From contig JAQTNA010000001.1 in assembly GCA_028714035.1 (NCBI GenBank), positions 150,852 through 214,851 on the forward strand: DNA of 64,000 nt, read 5' to 3'. Numbering within the stretch: the stretch's first letter is position 1; every line of letters begins with the position of its first letter. This stretch comes from Rhodocyclaceae bacterium. Its GTDB lineage: Bacteria > Pseudomonadota > Gammaproteobacteria > Burkholderiales > Rhodocyclaceae. The position numbers and the translations under genes are program-made. The notes beneath the pieces were generated by a model, which was not told where the DNA came from, made no database searches, and was given only the letters and a program-made list of their open reading frames with translations. Shown in pieces: positions 9,013 to 15,547 of this stretch.

Positions 9013-9095
9013 TCGAGTCGAGAGTAGAGAGTCGAGAGCCTGAGTTTGCGCGCCTTCGGCGCGCACAAACAACCCTCGACTCTCGACCCTCGACC
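9013..9095. repeat. Composite heptamer repeat element with central GC hairpin (copy 1)
   Basis: The left arm is about three units of AGTCGAG (one AGTAGAG). The centre is a perfect 8-bp stem with a 3-base loop at 9047-9065 (TGCGCGCC, TTC, GGCGCGCA). The right arm is three inverted units (CCCTCGA, CTCTCGA, CCCTCGA). The same arrangement recurs at 19099-19205 and 44330-44426. It fills the gap between the TusA-like and DsrC-like genes. Confidence 0.85.
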
Positions 9096-9104
9096 GTTTT
9101 CTTC

Positions 9105-9443
9105 TTAGTACCCGCCCTTGCCCTTGGGCTGGGGCAGACCGCCGATCTTGCAGCCTTGCTTGGCGGCGCCACCCAGCGGGAAGAGATCGAACAGCAGCTT
9201 GCTGTCGGCTTCCGGCATGTCGCCCTCTTCCTGCAAGCCCTTGATCAGGTTGCGCATATTCGGGGTATGGCCCTCTTCCTTGAACTTTTCCCGCAGGTAA
9301 TTGATGATCTTCCAGTGGGCATCGGTCAGTTCCAGACCTTCCGCGGCTGCGATGACCTGAGCCACCTCGTCGCGATAATCGGGCTCCAGCAGATAGCCGT
9401 CATCGTTGGTTTCCAGTTCCACGCCGTCTACGACATATCCCAT
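9105..9443 (-). CDS. DsrC/TusE-family protein lacking the terminal cysteine
   Basis: A 112-residue DsrC-family protein. The tail AAKQGCKIGGLPQP aligns with true DsrC and keeps the upstream cysteine (CysB, here Cys98). The penultimate cysteine (CysA) is missing: eleven residues after Cys98 the residue is Lys109, and the protein ends GKGGY. Canonical DsrC has both cysteines and TusE has only CysA, so this is a third type, resembling paralogues suspected of regulatory or binding roles. A strong AGGAGGAAG lies before the ATG. The bona fide dsrC is at 14315-14650. With one cysteine it could carry persulfide but cannot form the intramolecular trisulfide that DsrC uses. Confidence 0.92.
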   Translation of the reverse strand: MGYVVDGVELETNDDGYLLEPDYRDEVAQVIAAAEGLELTDAHWKIINYLREKFKEEGHTPNMRNLIKGLQEEGDMPEADSKLLFDLFPLGGAAKQGCKIGGLPQPKGKGGY

Positions 9444-9485
9444 TTGTCTTCCTCCTTGTTAAGTGAATAAGCTGAGTCAATAATT

Positions 9486-10106
9486 TCAGTCGAGCCCGGT
9501 AATGGCCCGGTGCTGTACCAGTACGCCGCATCCCAGACGGCGTTCATTTCCCAGTCCGATCTGCTGCAGAAACCTCGATTTTTCCCGCGGCACGCTATGC
9601 AGAGCCAGCGCAAAGCCGGTGATACGCCGGCCACCCGCCAGCATGGTTCGGGAGCGGCCGCAAATGAGACGGGCCGGTATGCCGAGCCCGGCCAGTTCGG
9701 ACTCGATGTCCCGGCAGAATAAATCCTCGGCCTCGCTGCCAGTCGTGACGAAATCCGCATAAAGGGTCGAAGTCGCGGCGAGTTGCCAGACCTTGCATTC
9801 TCCAACCTTGAGGGTGAATCCTGCCACATCCAGCAGCTTGCCCGCCAGTGCTTCCGCCGCCTCCGCGCGTTCCGAGGGCACCCTGAGAGTCAGTCGGACC
9901 CGCTTGGGCAGAAGCACCACGCCATAGTTCGTGTCCACGGCCTTGAGGGAATGGATGCCGGCTTGCGGCTCGTCCTCCATCCAGGGTAGAACTTGCGCCA
10001 CTGCCTTCCAGAGTGCGGAGCGGTAGTCGGCGGGCAACTGGGTCCCTTCCAGGGCGAACGCGATGTCCACCGCCTCCGCCGCCGAAGCTTCGAGGGCGTC
10101 GCTCAT
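9486..10106 (-). CDS. Cas6/Cmx6-like protein (orphan, no CRISPR array seen)
   Basis: A 206-residue protein from the ATG at 10106. The order of motifs matches the Cas6_cmx6 family of CRISPR RNA endonucleases: an N-terminal DIAFALEGTQLPADY, a VLPWMEDEP segment, then LPKRVRLTLRVP, then AGKLLDVAGFTLKVGECKVW, and a C-terminal Gly-rich signature GLGNERRLGCGVLV. No cas1, cas2, Cascade gene or repeat-spacer array is visible anywhere in the window. The start overlaps the stop of the upstream 86-aa gene by 4 bases (ATGA), so the two are translationally coupled. The context is sulfur metabolism and not immunity. It is either a stand-alone RNA-processing RAMP protein or a false family resemblance. The assignment is from memory of the family. 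Confidence 0.7.
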   Translation of the reverse strand: MSDALEASAAEAVDIAFALEGTQLPADYRSALWKAVAQVLPWMEDEPQAGIHSLKAVDTNYGVVLLPKRVRLTLRVPSERAEAAEALAGKLLDVAGFTLKVGECKVWQLAATSTLYADFVTTGSEAEDLFCRDIESELAGLGIPARLICGRSRTMLAGGRRITGFALALHSVPREKSRFLQQIGLGNERRLGCGVLVQHRAITGLD

Positions 10107-10363
10107 TCCTGTGCCTTGGCGGCCTGCCGCCCGTTTTCCCGAGCCAGAGCGGTCTCGGCCCATTCCTGCATGGCCTTGCCCCAGGTCGCCGCACTGACGG
10201 GGTCCACGTCGAAAATGGTGAACCGCTTGCCTTCACGAATACGCACGCGGAGCATGTTCATGCCGCCCGCCTCGAAATCCGTTTCCGACAGTTCGATTTC
10301 CTGCCGGCCCAGCGGCAGGGTGAAGCGGGTGGCAAGTGGCATCGAGGCGGGTGTCTTGTCCAT
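10103..10363 (-). CDS. Small conserved-looking protein coupled to the Cas6-like gene
   Basis: An 86-residue soluble protein of no certain family. The middle is compact, with two beta-strand-like segments (MLRVRIREGKRFTIFDVD) followed by a helix (AATWGKAMQEWAETALAR). There is no signal peptide, membrane segment or cysteine. It is the first gene of the minus-strand series. It overlaps the Cas6-like gene by 4 bases and lies directly behind a plausible sigma-70 promoter at 10392-10419. I infer that it works with the Cas6-like protein. Confidence 0.75.
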   Translation of the reverse strand: MDKTPASMPLATRFTLPLGRQEIELSETDFEAGGMNMLRVRIREGKRFTIFDVDPVSAATWGKAMQEWAETALARENGRQAAKAQE

Positions 10364-10391
10364 GGGTTGGGGGGAGTCAGGTTCCGTTATG

Positions 10392-10419
10392 ATTATGAGT
10401 ATGCACCAAAGGTTACCAA
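10392..10419 (-). promoter_or_regulatory. Putative sigma-70 promoter of the minus-strand accessory operon
   Basis: Read on the minus strand, TTGGTA (10414-10419) and CATAAT (10392-10397) are separated by 16 bases. The start codon at 10363 is about 28 bases from the -10 box. It lies in the 409-bp divergent gap before dsrA. No equally good promoter was found for dsrA. Confidence 0.4.
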
Positions 10420-10604
10420 GAACCCATCGAAAATGGTAATCTTAGACGCTGCGAGTCCGCCATCCGAACGACATCAGGCAGATATTCCGGGATTGTTGCG
10501 GTGCGCAAAAATATTCTTGCAGTGCAATAAGTTAGCAGCGCAGCGAGGCTATATTGAGCAGGCTCAAGGGCGCTTCGGTCTATTCCCGAGGCGGAGGATT
10601 TCAT

Positions 10605-10624
10605 ACCTACCCAACAGGGTAGGT
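10605..10624. promoter_or_regulatory. Perfect inverted repeat upstream of dsrA (candidate operator)
   Basis: ACCTACCC and GGGTAGGT are separated by AACA, a perfect 8-bp dyad about 150 bases before the dsrA start. There is no following T-run, so it is not a terminator. It may bind a regulator of dsr expression or form a leader hairpin. The rest of the 10364-10772 gap shows no gene. Confidence 0.4.
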
Positions 10625-10772
10625 GGCCGCCCCCCATCCGAGAGGTTAAATTATACCTCCCGGAGGGATGGCATCTGGGGGCTTACGCCCGTACGATGCG
10701 GCCCAGGCTGAATTTGGGGGCCACCCCGCAAACGATAAGTGCCAACGCATCGGCACGAACAGGAGACAACGC

Positions 10773-12065
10773 ATGGCAAAGCAACTTCACCCCACCCCGA
10801 TGCTGGATGCGCTGGAAAGCGGTCCCTGGCCCAGTTTTGTTACGGGTCTGAAGCGTCTCGCCGCAGACAAGGACATCGCGGTCGACCTTCTGGGTCAACT
10901 GGAAACCTCTTACATGACCCGCAAGGGCTACTGGAAGGGCGGTACCGTTGGCGTGTTCGGTTATGGCGGCGGCGTGATTCCCCGTTTCACCGAACTGAAG
11001 GGGGCTGACGAGCAGCCGATCTTCAAGGACGCGGCCGAGTTCCACACCATCCGTATCATGCCGCCCGCCGGCATGCACTACGACACCGACACCCTGCGCA
11101 AGTTCGCGGACATCTGGGAACGTCATGGCTCCGGCCTGATCGCCTTCCACGGCCAGTCCGGCGACATCATGTTCCAGGGTTGCACCACCGAGGCTGTACA
11201 GCCGGCCTGGGATGAAATCAATGAAATGGGCTTCGACATGGGTGGCGCCGGCCCGGCCGTGCGTACCGCCATGTCCTGCGTGGGCGCCGCCCGCTGCGAG
11301 CAGTCCTGCTACGACGAGGCCAAGGTGCACCGTGCCGTCACCAATGCCTTCACCGACGACCTGCATCGTCCTTCCCTGCCGTACAAGTTCAAGTTCAAGT
11401 TCTCGGGTTGCCCGAACGACTGCATGAACTCCATCCAGCGCGCCGACATGGCCGTCATCGGCACTTGGCGCGACAACATCCGTACCGACGAAGCCCTGGT
11501 TCGCGCCTACTTCGCCAAGCACGGCATGACCGATCTGGTGAACGACGTTGTGGCCCGTTGCCCGAGCAAGGCCATTCAGGTCAAGGAAGCCGACAAGGTC
11601 AAGACCGGCGCCACCATCTCCTCCGTCAAGGTGAATGACACTCACGCCCTGGAGATCGAGAACCGCGACTGCGTTCGCTGCATGCAGTGCATCAACGTCA
11701 TCACCGGTGGCCTGGCTCCCGGCAAGGACAAGGGCGCCACGATTCTGGTGGGTGGCAAGCGCACCCTGAAGATCGGTGACCTGATGGGTACCGTGGTGGT
11801 GCCGTTCATCAAGCTGGATACCGACGAAGGCGTGGAATCCCTGGTCGAACTGACCCAGAGCATGATTGACTTCTTCGCCGAGAACGCCCTGGAGCACGAG
11901 CGTACCGGTGAGATGATCGAGCGTATCGGCCTGGTGAACTACCTGGAAGGCCTGGGTCTCGAAATTGATCCCGCCATGGTGTCCGCGCCGCGCACCAACC
12001 CCTACGTTCGCATGGACGGTTGGGACGAAGAAGTCGCCAAGATCAACGCAAAAAAGTCCGCCTAA
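10773..12065 (+). CDS. dsrA: Reverse dissimilatory sulfite reductase subunit alpha
   Basis: A 430-residue subunit of the cytoplasmic alpha2beta2 siroheme enzyme that in sulfur oxidisers turns DsrC-bound sulfur into sulfite. The siroheme-[4Fe-4S] cysteines are in SCVGAARCEQSCYDE and FSGCPNDCMNS. A ferredoxin insertion follows, with CVRCMQCINVITG. The start is the ATG at 10773, preceded by AGGAG. A longer ORF upstream runs into leader sequence and is rejected. It is the first gene of the plus-strand dsr cluster, and dsrB follows 22 bp later. The presence of dsrEFH and dsrL downstream marks the oxidative, not the reductive, type. Confidence 0.98.
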   Translation: MAKQLHPTPMLDALESGPWPSFVTGLKRLAADKDIAVDLLGQLETSYMTRKGYWKGGTVGVFGYGGGVIPRFTELKGADEQPIFKDAAEFHTIRIMPPAGMHYDTDTLRKFADIWERHGSGLIAFHGQSGDIMFQGCTTEAVQPAWDEINEMGFDMGGAGPAVRTAMSCVGAARCEQSCYDEAKVHRAVTNAFTDDLHRPSLPYKFKFKFSGCPNDCMNSIQRADMAVIGTWRDNIRTDEALVRAYFAKHGMTDLVNDVVARCPSKAIQVKEADKVKTGATISSVKVNDTHALEIENRDCVRCMQCINVITGGLAPGKDKGATILVGGKRTLKIGDLMGTVVVPFIKLDTDEGVESLVELTQSMIDFFAENALEHERTGEMIERIGLVNYLEGLGLEIDPAMVSAPRTNPYVRMDGWDEEVAKINAKKSA

Positions 12066-12087
12066 AGGCTAAGAGGAGATAATCGGA

Positions 12088-13164
12088 ATGGCTCAACCGC
12101 AAATGCGCAAGCCGATCGAGAGCGGGATACCGGAGAACACCAAGTTCCTCCATCCGCTGCTCGCCAAGAACTACGGCAACTGGAAGTACCATGACAGGCC
12201 CAGGCCCGGTGTCCTGCATCACGTCGCCCACGGTGGTGACGAGGTGTGGACGGTACGCGCCGGCACCCAGCGTCAGATGGATGTCTATACCATCCGGAAG
12301 CTGTGCGACATCGCCGACCAGTACGCCGAAGGCCGTGTCCGTTTCACCATCCGCTCCAATATCGAGTTCATGGTGTCGACCGCCGCCAAGGTGGATCCCC
12401 TGATCGCGAAGCTGGAGGCCGAAGGCTTCCCGGTGGGCGGCACGGGCAACTCCGTGACCATGATCTCCCATACCCAGGGCTGGCTGCACTGCGACATCCC
12501 GGGTACGGACGCCTCCGGCGTCGTGAAGTCCCTGATGGACGAACTCTACGACGAGTTCAGGCGCGAAGAGATGCCCAACCGGGTGCACCTGTCCACCTCC
12601 TGCTGCGAAATCAATTGCGGCGGCCAGGCTGACATCGCCATCATCATCCAGCACACCAAGCCGCCCAAGATCAACCATGATCAAGTGGCCAACGTCTGCG
12701 AGCGTCCTTCCGTCGTGGCGCGTTGCCCGGTGGCGGCCATTCGTCCGGCCCTGGTGAACGGCAAGCCGTCCCTGGAAGTGGATGAAGCCAAGTGCATCTG
12801 CTGCGGCGCCTGCTTCCCGCCCTGCCCGCCCATGCAGATCAACGATCCGGAAAACTCCAAGCTGGCGATCTGGGTCGGTGGCAAGAACTCCAACGCCCGT
12901 GGCAAGCCCACCTTCATGAAGATGGTGGCTGCCGGCCTGCCCAACAACCCGAACCGCTGGCCGGAAGTTGCCGCCGTGGTGAAGAAGATCCTGAACGTCT
13001 ACAAGGAAGATGGTCGTCCTTGGGAACGTCTCTCCGACTGGGTGGAGCGTATCGGCTGGCCCCGTTTCTTCGAGAAGTGCGATCTGCCCTTCACCAAGTA
13101 CCTCATTGACGACTGGCGTGGTGCTCGGGTGAATCTGAACGCCTCCACCCACATCCGCTTCTGA
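12088..13164 (+). CDS. dsrB: Reverse dissimilatory sulfite reductase subunit beta
   Basis: A 358-residue partner of DsrA that carries the catalytically active siroheme in characterised enzymes. Visible cluster ligands are STSCCEINCGGQ, ERPSVVARCPVAAI and a ferredoxin-type CICCGACFPPCPPM. The gene is preceded by AGAGGAG and lies 22 bp after dsrA. Length is normal for DsrB. The C-terminus (LNASTHIRF) is complete. DsrC would dock between alpha and beta so that its C-terminal arm reaches the siroheme. Confidence 0.98.
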   Translation: MAQPQMRKPIESGIPENTKFLHPLLAKNYGNWKYHDRPRPGVLHHVAHGGDEVWTVRAGTQRQMDVYTIRKLCDIADQYAEGRVRFTIRSNIEFMVSTAAKVDPLIAKLEAEGFPVGGTGNSVTMISHTQGWLHCDIPGTDASGVVKSLMDELYDEFRREEMPNRVHLSTSCCEINCGGQADIAIIIQHTKPPKINHDQVANVCERPSVVARCPVAAIRPALVNGKPSLEVDEAKCICCGACFPPCPPMQINDPENSKLAIWVGGKNSNARGKPTFMKMVAAGLPNNPNRWPEVAAVVKKILNVYKEDGRPWERLSDWVERIGWPRFFEKCDLPFTKYLIDDWRGARVNLNASTHIRF

Positions 13165-13176
13165 TAGGGTTCCTCC

Positions 13177-13536
13177 ATGAAGTTTGGTATTTTGATCAAC
13201 GAAGGGCCGTACCAGCACCAGGCGAGCGATTCGGCTTACCTGTTTTGCAAGGCGGCCCTGGAGAAGGGGCACGAGATTTCCCGTGTCTTCTTCTATAACG
13301 ACGGCGTGAATAACTCGACCAAGCTGACCGAGCCGCCGCAGGACGATCGCAACATCGTCCAGCGCTGGAGCAAGATGGGCGAAGAGCACGGTGTGGACTT
13401 GGTAGTGTGCGTGGCCGCGGCTCTGCGTCGCGGCATCCGGGACGAAAACCTCGCCCCGGGCTTCCGCATCTCCGGTCTTGGCCAGCTGGTCGAGGTTGGC
13501 ATCCAGGCTGATCGCCTGGTGGTCTTTGGGGATTGA
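13177..13536 (+). CDS. dsrE: Sulfur-transfer protein DsrE
   Basis: A 119-residue subunit of the DsrE2F2H2 hexamer that passes sulfur from TusA-type donors to DsrC. The active Cys is in DLVVCVAAALRRGI at residue 78, the same number as the sulfur-binding Cys78 of the Allochromatium protein. It begins 12 bp after dsrB, and dsrF follows after 10 bp, so the genes are co-transcribed. It is slightly shorter than the usual 130 residues. The difference lies at the C-terminus. Confidence 0.95.
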   Translation: MKFGILINEGPYQHQASDSAYLFCKAALEKGHEISRVFFYNDGVNNSTKLTEPPQDDRNIVQRWSKMGEEHGVDLVVCVAAALRRGIRDENLAPGFRISGLGQLVEVGIQADRLVVFGD

Positions 13537-13546
13537 GGGAGGGATC

Positions 13547-13921
13547 ATGAGCGAAGAAGGTGGAATCAAGAAGTTCATGTTCGTCAACCGCAAGGCCCCC
13601 TATGGCACGGTCTACGCCCTGGAGTCGCTGGAAGTGGTGCTGATTACCGCGGCCTTCGATCAGGACGTGTCGCTGGCCTTCCTGGACGACGGCGTGTATC
13701 AGTTGAAGAAGGGTCAGCAGACCAAGGGTATCGAGACCAAGAATTTCTCGCCGACGTTCCGTGCTCTGGACGGCTACGACATCGAGAAGCTCTACGTCGA
13801 GCGGGAGGCGATGGAAGAGCGTGGCCTTACCGAAGCCGACCTGCTGGTGGACGTGATTGTGCTCAGCCGCGTGGAAATGGGCGAGCTGATGGAACAGCAG
13901 GACGTGGTTCTGAGCTGCTGA
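13547..13921 (+). CDS. dsrF: Sulfur-transfer protein DsrF
   Basis: A 124-residue DsrE/F-fold protein. The N-terminus GGIKKFMFVNRKAPYG and the segment VLITAAFDQDVSLAFLDDGVY are typical of DsrF and TusC. The ATG at 13547 is preceded by GGGAGGGAT, and the longer frame upstream overlaps dsrE and is rejected. It forms the DsrEFH hexamer with its neighbours. It has no obvious active cysteine in the usual loop, which is normal for DsrF. The only Cys is at the extreme C-terminus (VVLSC). Confidence 0.94.
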   Translation: MSEEGGIKKFMFVNRKAPYGTVYALESLEVVLITAAFDQDVSLAFLDDGVYQLKKGQQTKGIETKNFSPTFRALDGYDIEKLYVEREAMEERGLTEADLLVDVIVLSRVEMGELMEQQDVVLSC

Positions 13922-13934
13922 TAGGGGATCAAGG

Positions 13935-14231
13935 ATGCTTCATATCATCAACAAGGCGCCGCAAGAGCGGAATTCCCTCGACTCCTGTCTGCGTGTCGCG
14001 CGTACCGGTACCATTCTCCTCATCGAGGATGGCGTGTACGCCGCTACCCGCGGCAACGCGGCCGAAGGCAAGATCAAGGACGCCATGACGCGCTTCAAGG
14101 TCTGTGTCCTCGGGCCGGATCTGGATGCCCGCGGTATGGGCGACAGGCTTATCGAGGGTGTACAATCCGTCGGTTACGATGGATTCGTGGATCTGGTCGC
14201 TTCCGAGCCGAACTGCCAGTCCTGGGTTTGA
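13935..14231 (+). CDS. dsrH: Sulfur-transfer protein DsrH
   Basis: A 98-residue third subunit of DsrEFH, homologous to TusB. The conserved N-terminal Cys is Cys18 in SLDSCLRVARTG (equivalent to Cys20 in Allochromatium). The segment ILLIEDGVYAATRG is the family signature. It begins 13 bp after dsrF. The presence of all three subunits together with DsrC, as here, is diagnostic of the oxidative Dsr pathway. Confidence 0.95.
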   Translation: MLHIINKAPQERNSLDSCLRVARTGTILLIEDGVYAATRGNAAEGKIKDAMTRFKVCVLGPDLDARGMGDRLIEGVQSVGYDGFVDLVASEPNCQSWV

Positions 14232-14314
14232 GTAATGCGGTACCCAGGCGATAGTCGCGTGGGTGCAAACGGTTAAATTTTAGTCAATCAAACAAGATTC
14301 AACGAGGAGACATC

Positions 14315-14650
14315 ATGCCTATCATTGAAGTTGCCGGCAAGTCCTACGAAACCGACGAAGAAGGTTATCTGGTCAATCTGAACGAGTGGAACGAAGAGGT
14401 CGCGGGCTATCTGGCCCAGTCCGAAAACGTCGTCATGACCGATCAGCACTGGGAAGTCATCAACTTCCTGCGCGAATACTACGACGAGTTCCAGATCGCT
14501 CCCGCCGTGCGCGTCCTGACCAAGGCCATCGGCAAGAAGTTGGGCGCCGAGAAGGGCAACAGCCAGTACCTGTACGAGCTGTTCCCCTACGGCCCGGCCA
14601 AGCAGGCTTGCAAGATCGGCGGCCTGCCGAAGCCCACGGGCTGCATCTGA
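14315..14650 (+). CDS. dsrC: DsrC sulfur-carrier substrate protein
   Basis: A 111-residue protein whose flexible C-terminal arm carries sulfur to DsrAB. Both essential cysteines are present: Cys99 in AKQACKIGG and the penultimate Cys110 in PTGCI, exactly 11 residues apart. This is therefore the functional DsrC, unlike the paralogue at 9105-9443. ACGAGGAG precedes the ATG. An 83-bp gap before the gene and a 164-bp gap after it, with a strong hairpin at 14751-14770, suggest separately adjusted mRNA levels. This agrees with the known high abundance of DsrC. A weak candidate promoter (TTGAGT and GATAGT) starts near the end of dsrH. Confidence 0.98.
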   Translation: MPIIEVAGKSYETDEEGYLVNLNEWNEEVAGYLAQSENVVMTDQHWEVINFLREYYDEFQIAPAVRVLTKAIGKKLGAEKGNSQYLYELFPYGPAKQACKIGGLPKPTGCI

Positions 14651-14750
14651 TCTTTTCAGACTGCAACGCAGGGCGCCTCTCGGGGTGTCCTGTTTCGAAC
14701 ACCGGAAGGATATGCGGGAGGCGACGCCGAGAAGCGTAGCGTCCTGACCG

Positions 14751-14770
14751 CGCGCATGTTCGCATGCGCG
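14751..14770 (+). promoter_or_regulatory. UUCG hairpin between dsrC and dsrM
   Basis: A perfect 8-bp stem (CGCGCATG and CATGCGCG) encloses a TTCG loop, which is very stable in RNA. There is no T-run, so it is probably an mRNA-stabilising or processing hairpin and not a terminator. A second, weaker stem (GACGC and GCGTC) lies just upstream at about 14723-14743. Confidence 0.6.
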
Positions 14771-14814
14771 TGCCCCCGGTGTGGCATCGCTCACCCTTTG
14801 GAAGAGCCTGCGCC

Positions 14815-15546
14815 ATGACAGCCAGCTATCTGTTCGCCGGGGTATTTTACGTCGCTACCTTGCTGCTTGTAGTGGGCTTGGCGGCGAAAATCGCGCAATT
14901 TGCGCGCACGCCGGCTCCACTGAAGATACCGACCACGCCTGCGCCCGTCACCACGGGCGGCATGGTTTTTCGTATGTTCCGAGAGGTGGCTCTGTTCGAG
15001 AGCCTGTTCAAGTCCAATCTCTGGATCTGGGCGTTCGGTTACATGTTCCACCTCGGACTTGCGCTGGTGACCCTGCGTCATCTGCGCTACTTCGTCCAGC
15101 CAGTGCCGGAAATTCTGGCCATGGTGCAGTATCTGGGCATCTATGGCGGGCTGGCGATGGTCGCGGGCCTCGGCGGACTCCTCGCTCGCCGTATTCTGGT
15201 CGAACGCATTCGCTACATCTCCACGCCTTCGGACTACCTGTGGCTCGTCCTTTTGCTGGGCATAGGCTGCTCGGGCCTCTTGATGAAGTTCGTCGCCCAT
15301 ACCGATATCGTATCGGTGAAGGTGTTCTTCCAGGGCTGGATGCGCCTCAATATTCAGCAGCTGCCGGGTGACCCGGTGCTCCTCGCCCATCTGGCAGGGG
15401 TCGCGATGCTGATGATCCTGTTCCCGTTCAGCAAGTTGCTGCACGCGCCGGGAGTGTTCTTCTCACCCACCCGCAACCAGGTCGACAACCCGCGGGAGGT
15501 GCGACACCTCGCGCCTTGGGCGGCGAAGATGGAGGCTAAGAACTGA
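14815..15546 (+). CDS. dsrM: DsrM, membrane cytochrome b subunit of DsrMKJOP
   Basis: A 243-residue integral membrane protein of the NarI-like diheme cytochrome b type. About five hydrophobic helices are visible. His residues suited to heme b lie in GYMFHLGLALVTLRHLRYF, MKFVAHTD and LLAHLAG. The start is the ATG at 14815 with GGAAGAG before it. An ORF extension to 14764 is leader sequence. It forms a module with DsrK (1 bp gap) that exchanges electrons between the cytoplasmic thiol/disulfide chemistry of DsrC and the quinone pool. Confidence 0.95.
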   Translation: MTASYLFAGVFYVATLLLVVGLAAKIAQFARTPAPLKIPTTPAPVTTGGMVFRMFREVALFESLFKSNLWIWAFGYMFHLGLALVTLRHLRYFVQPVPEILAMVQYLGIYGGLAMVAGLGGLLARRILVERIRYISTPSDYLWLVLLLGIGCSGLLMKFVAHTDIVSVKVFFQGWMRLNIQQLPGDPVLLAHLAGVAMLMILFPFSKLLHAPGVFFSPTRNQVDNPREVRHLAPWAAKMEAKN

Positions 15547-15547
15547 T

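Noticed and set aside
10605..10624. Rho-independent terminator before dsrA
   Set aside because: The stem is perfect but no T-run follows on either strand close enough to end transcription.
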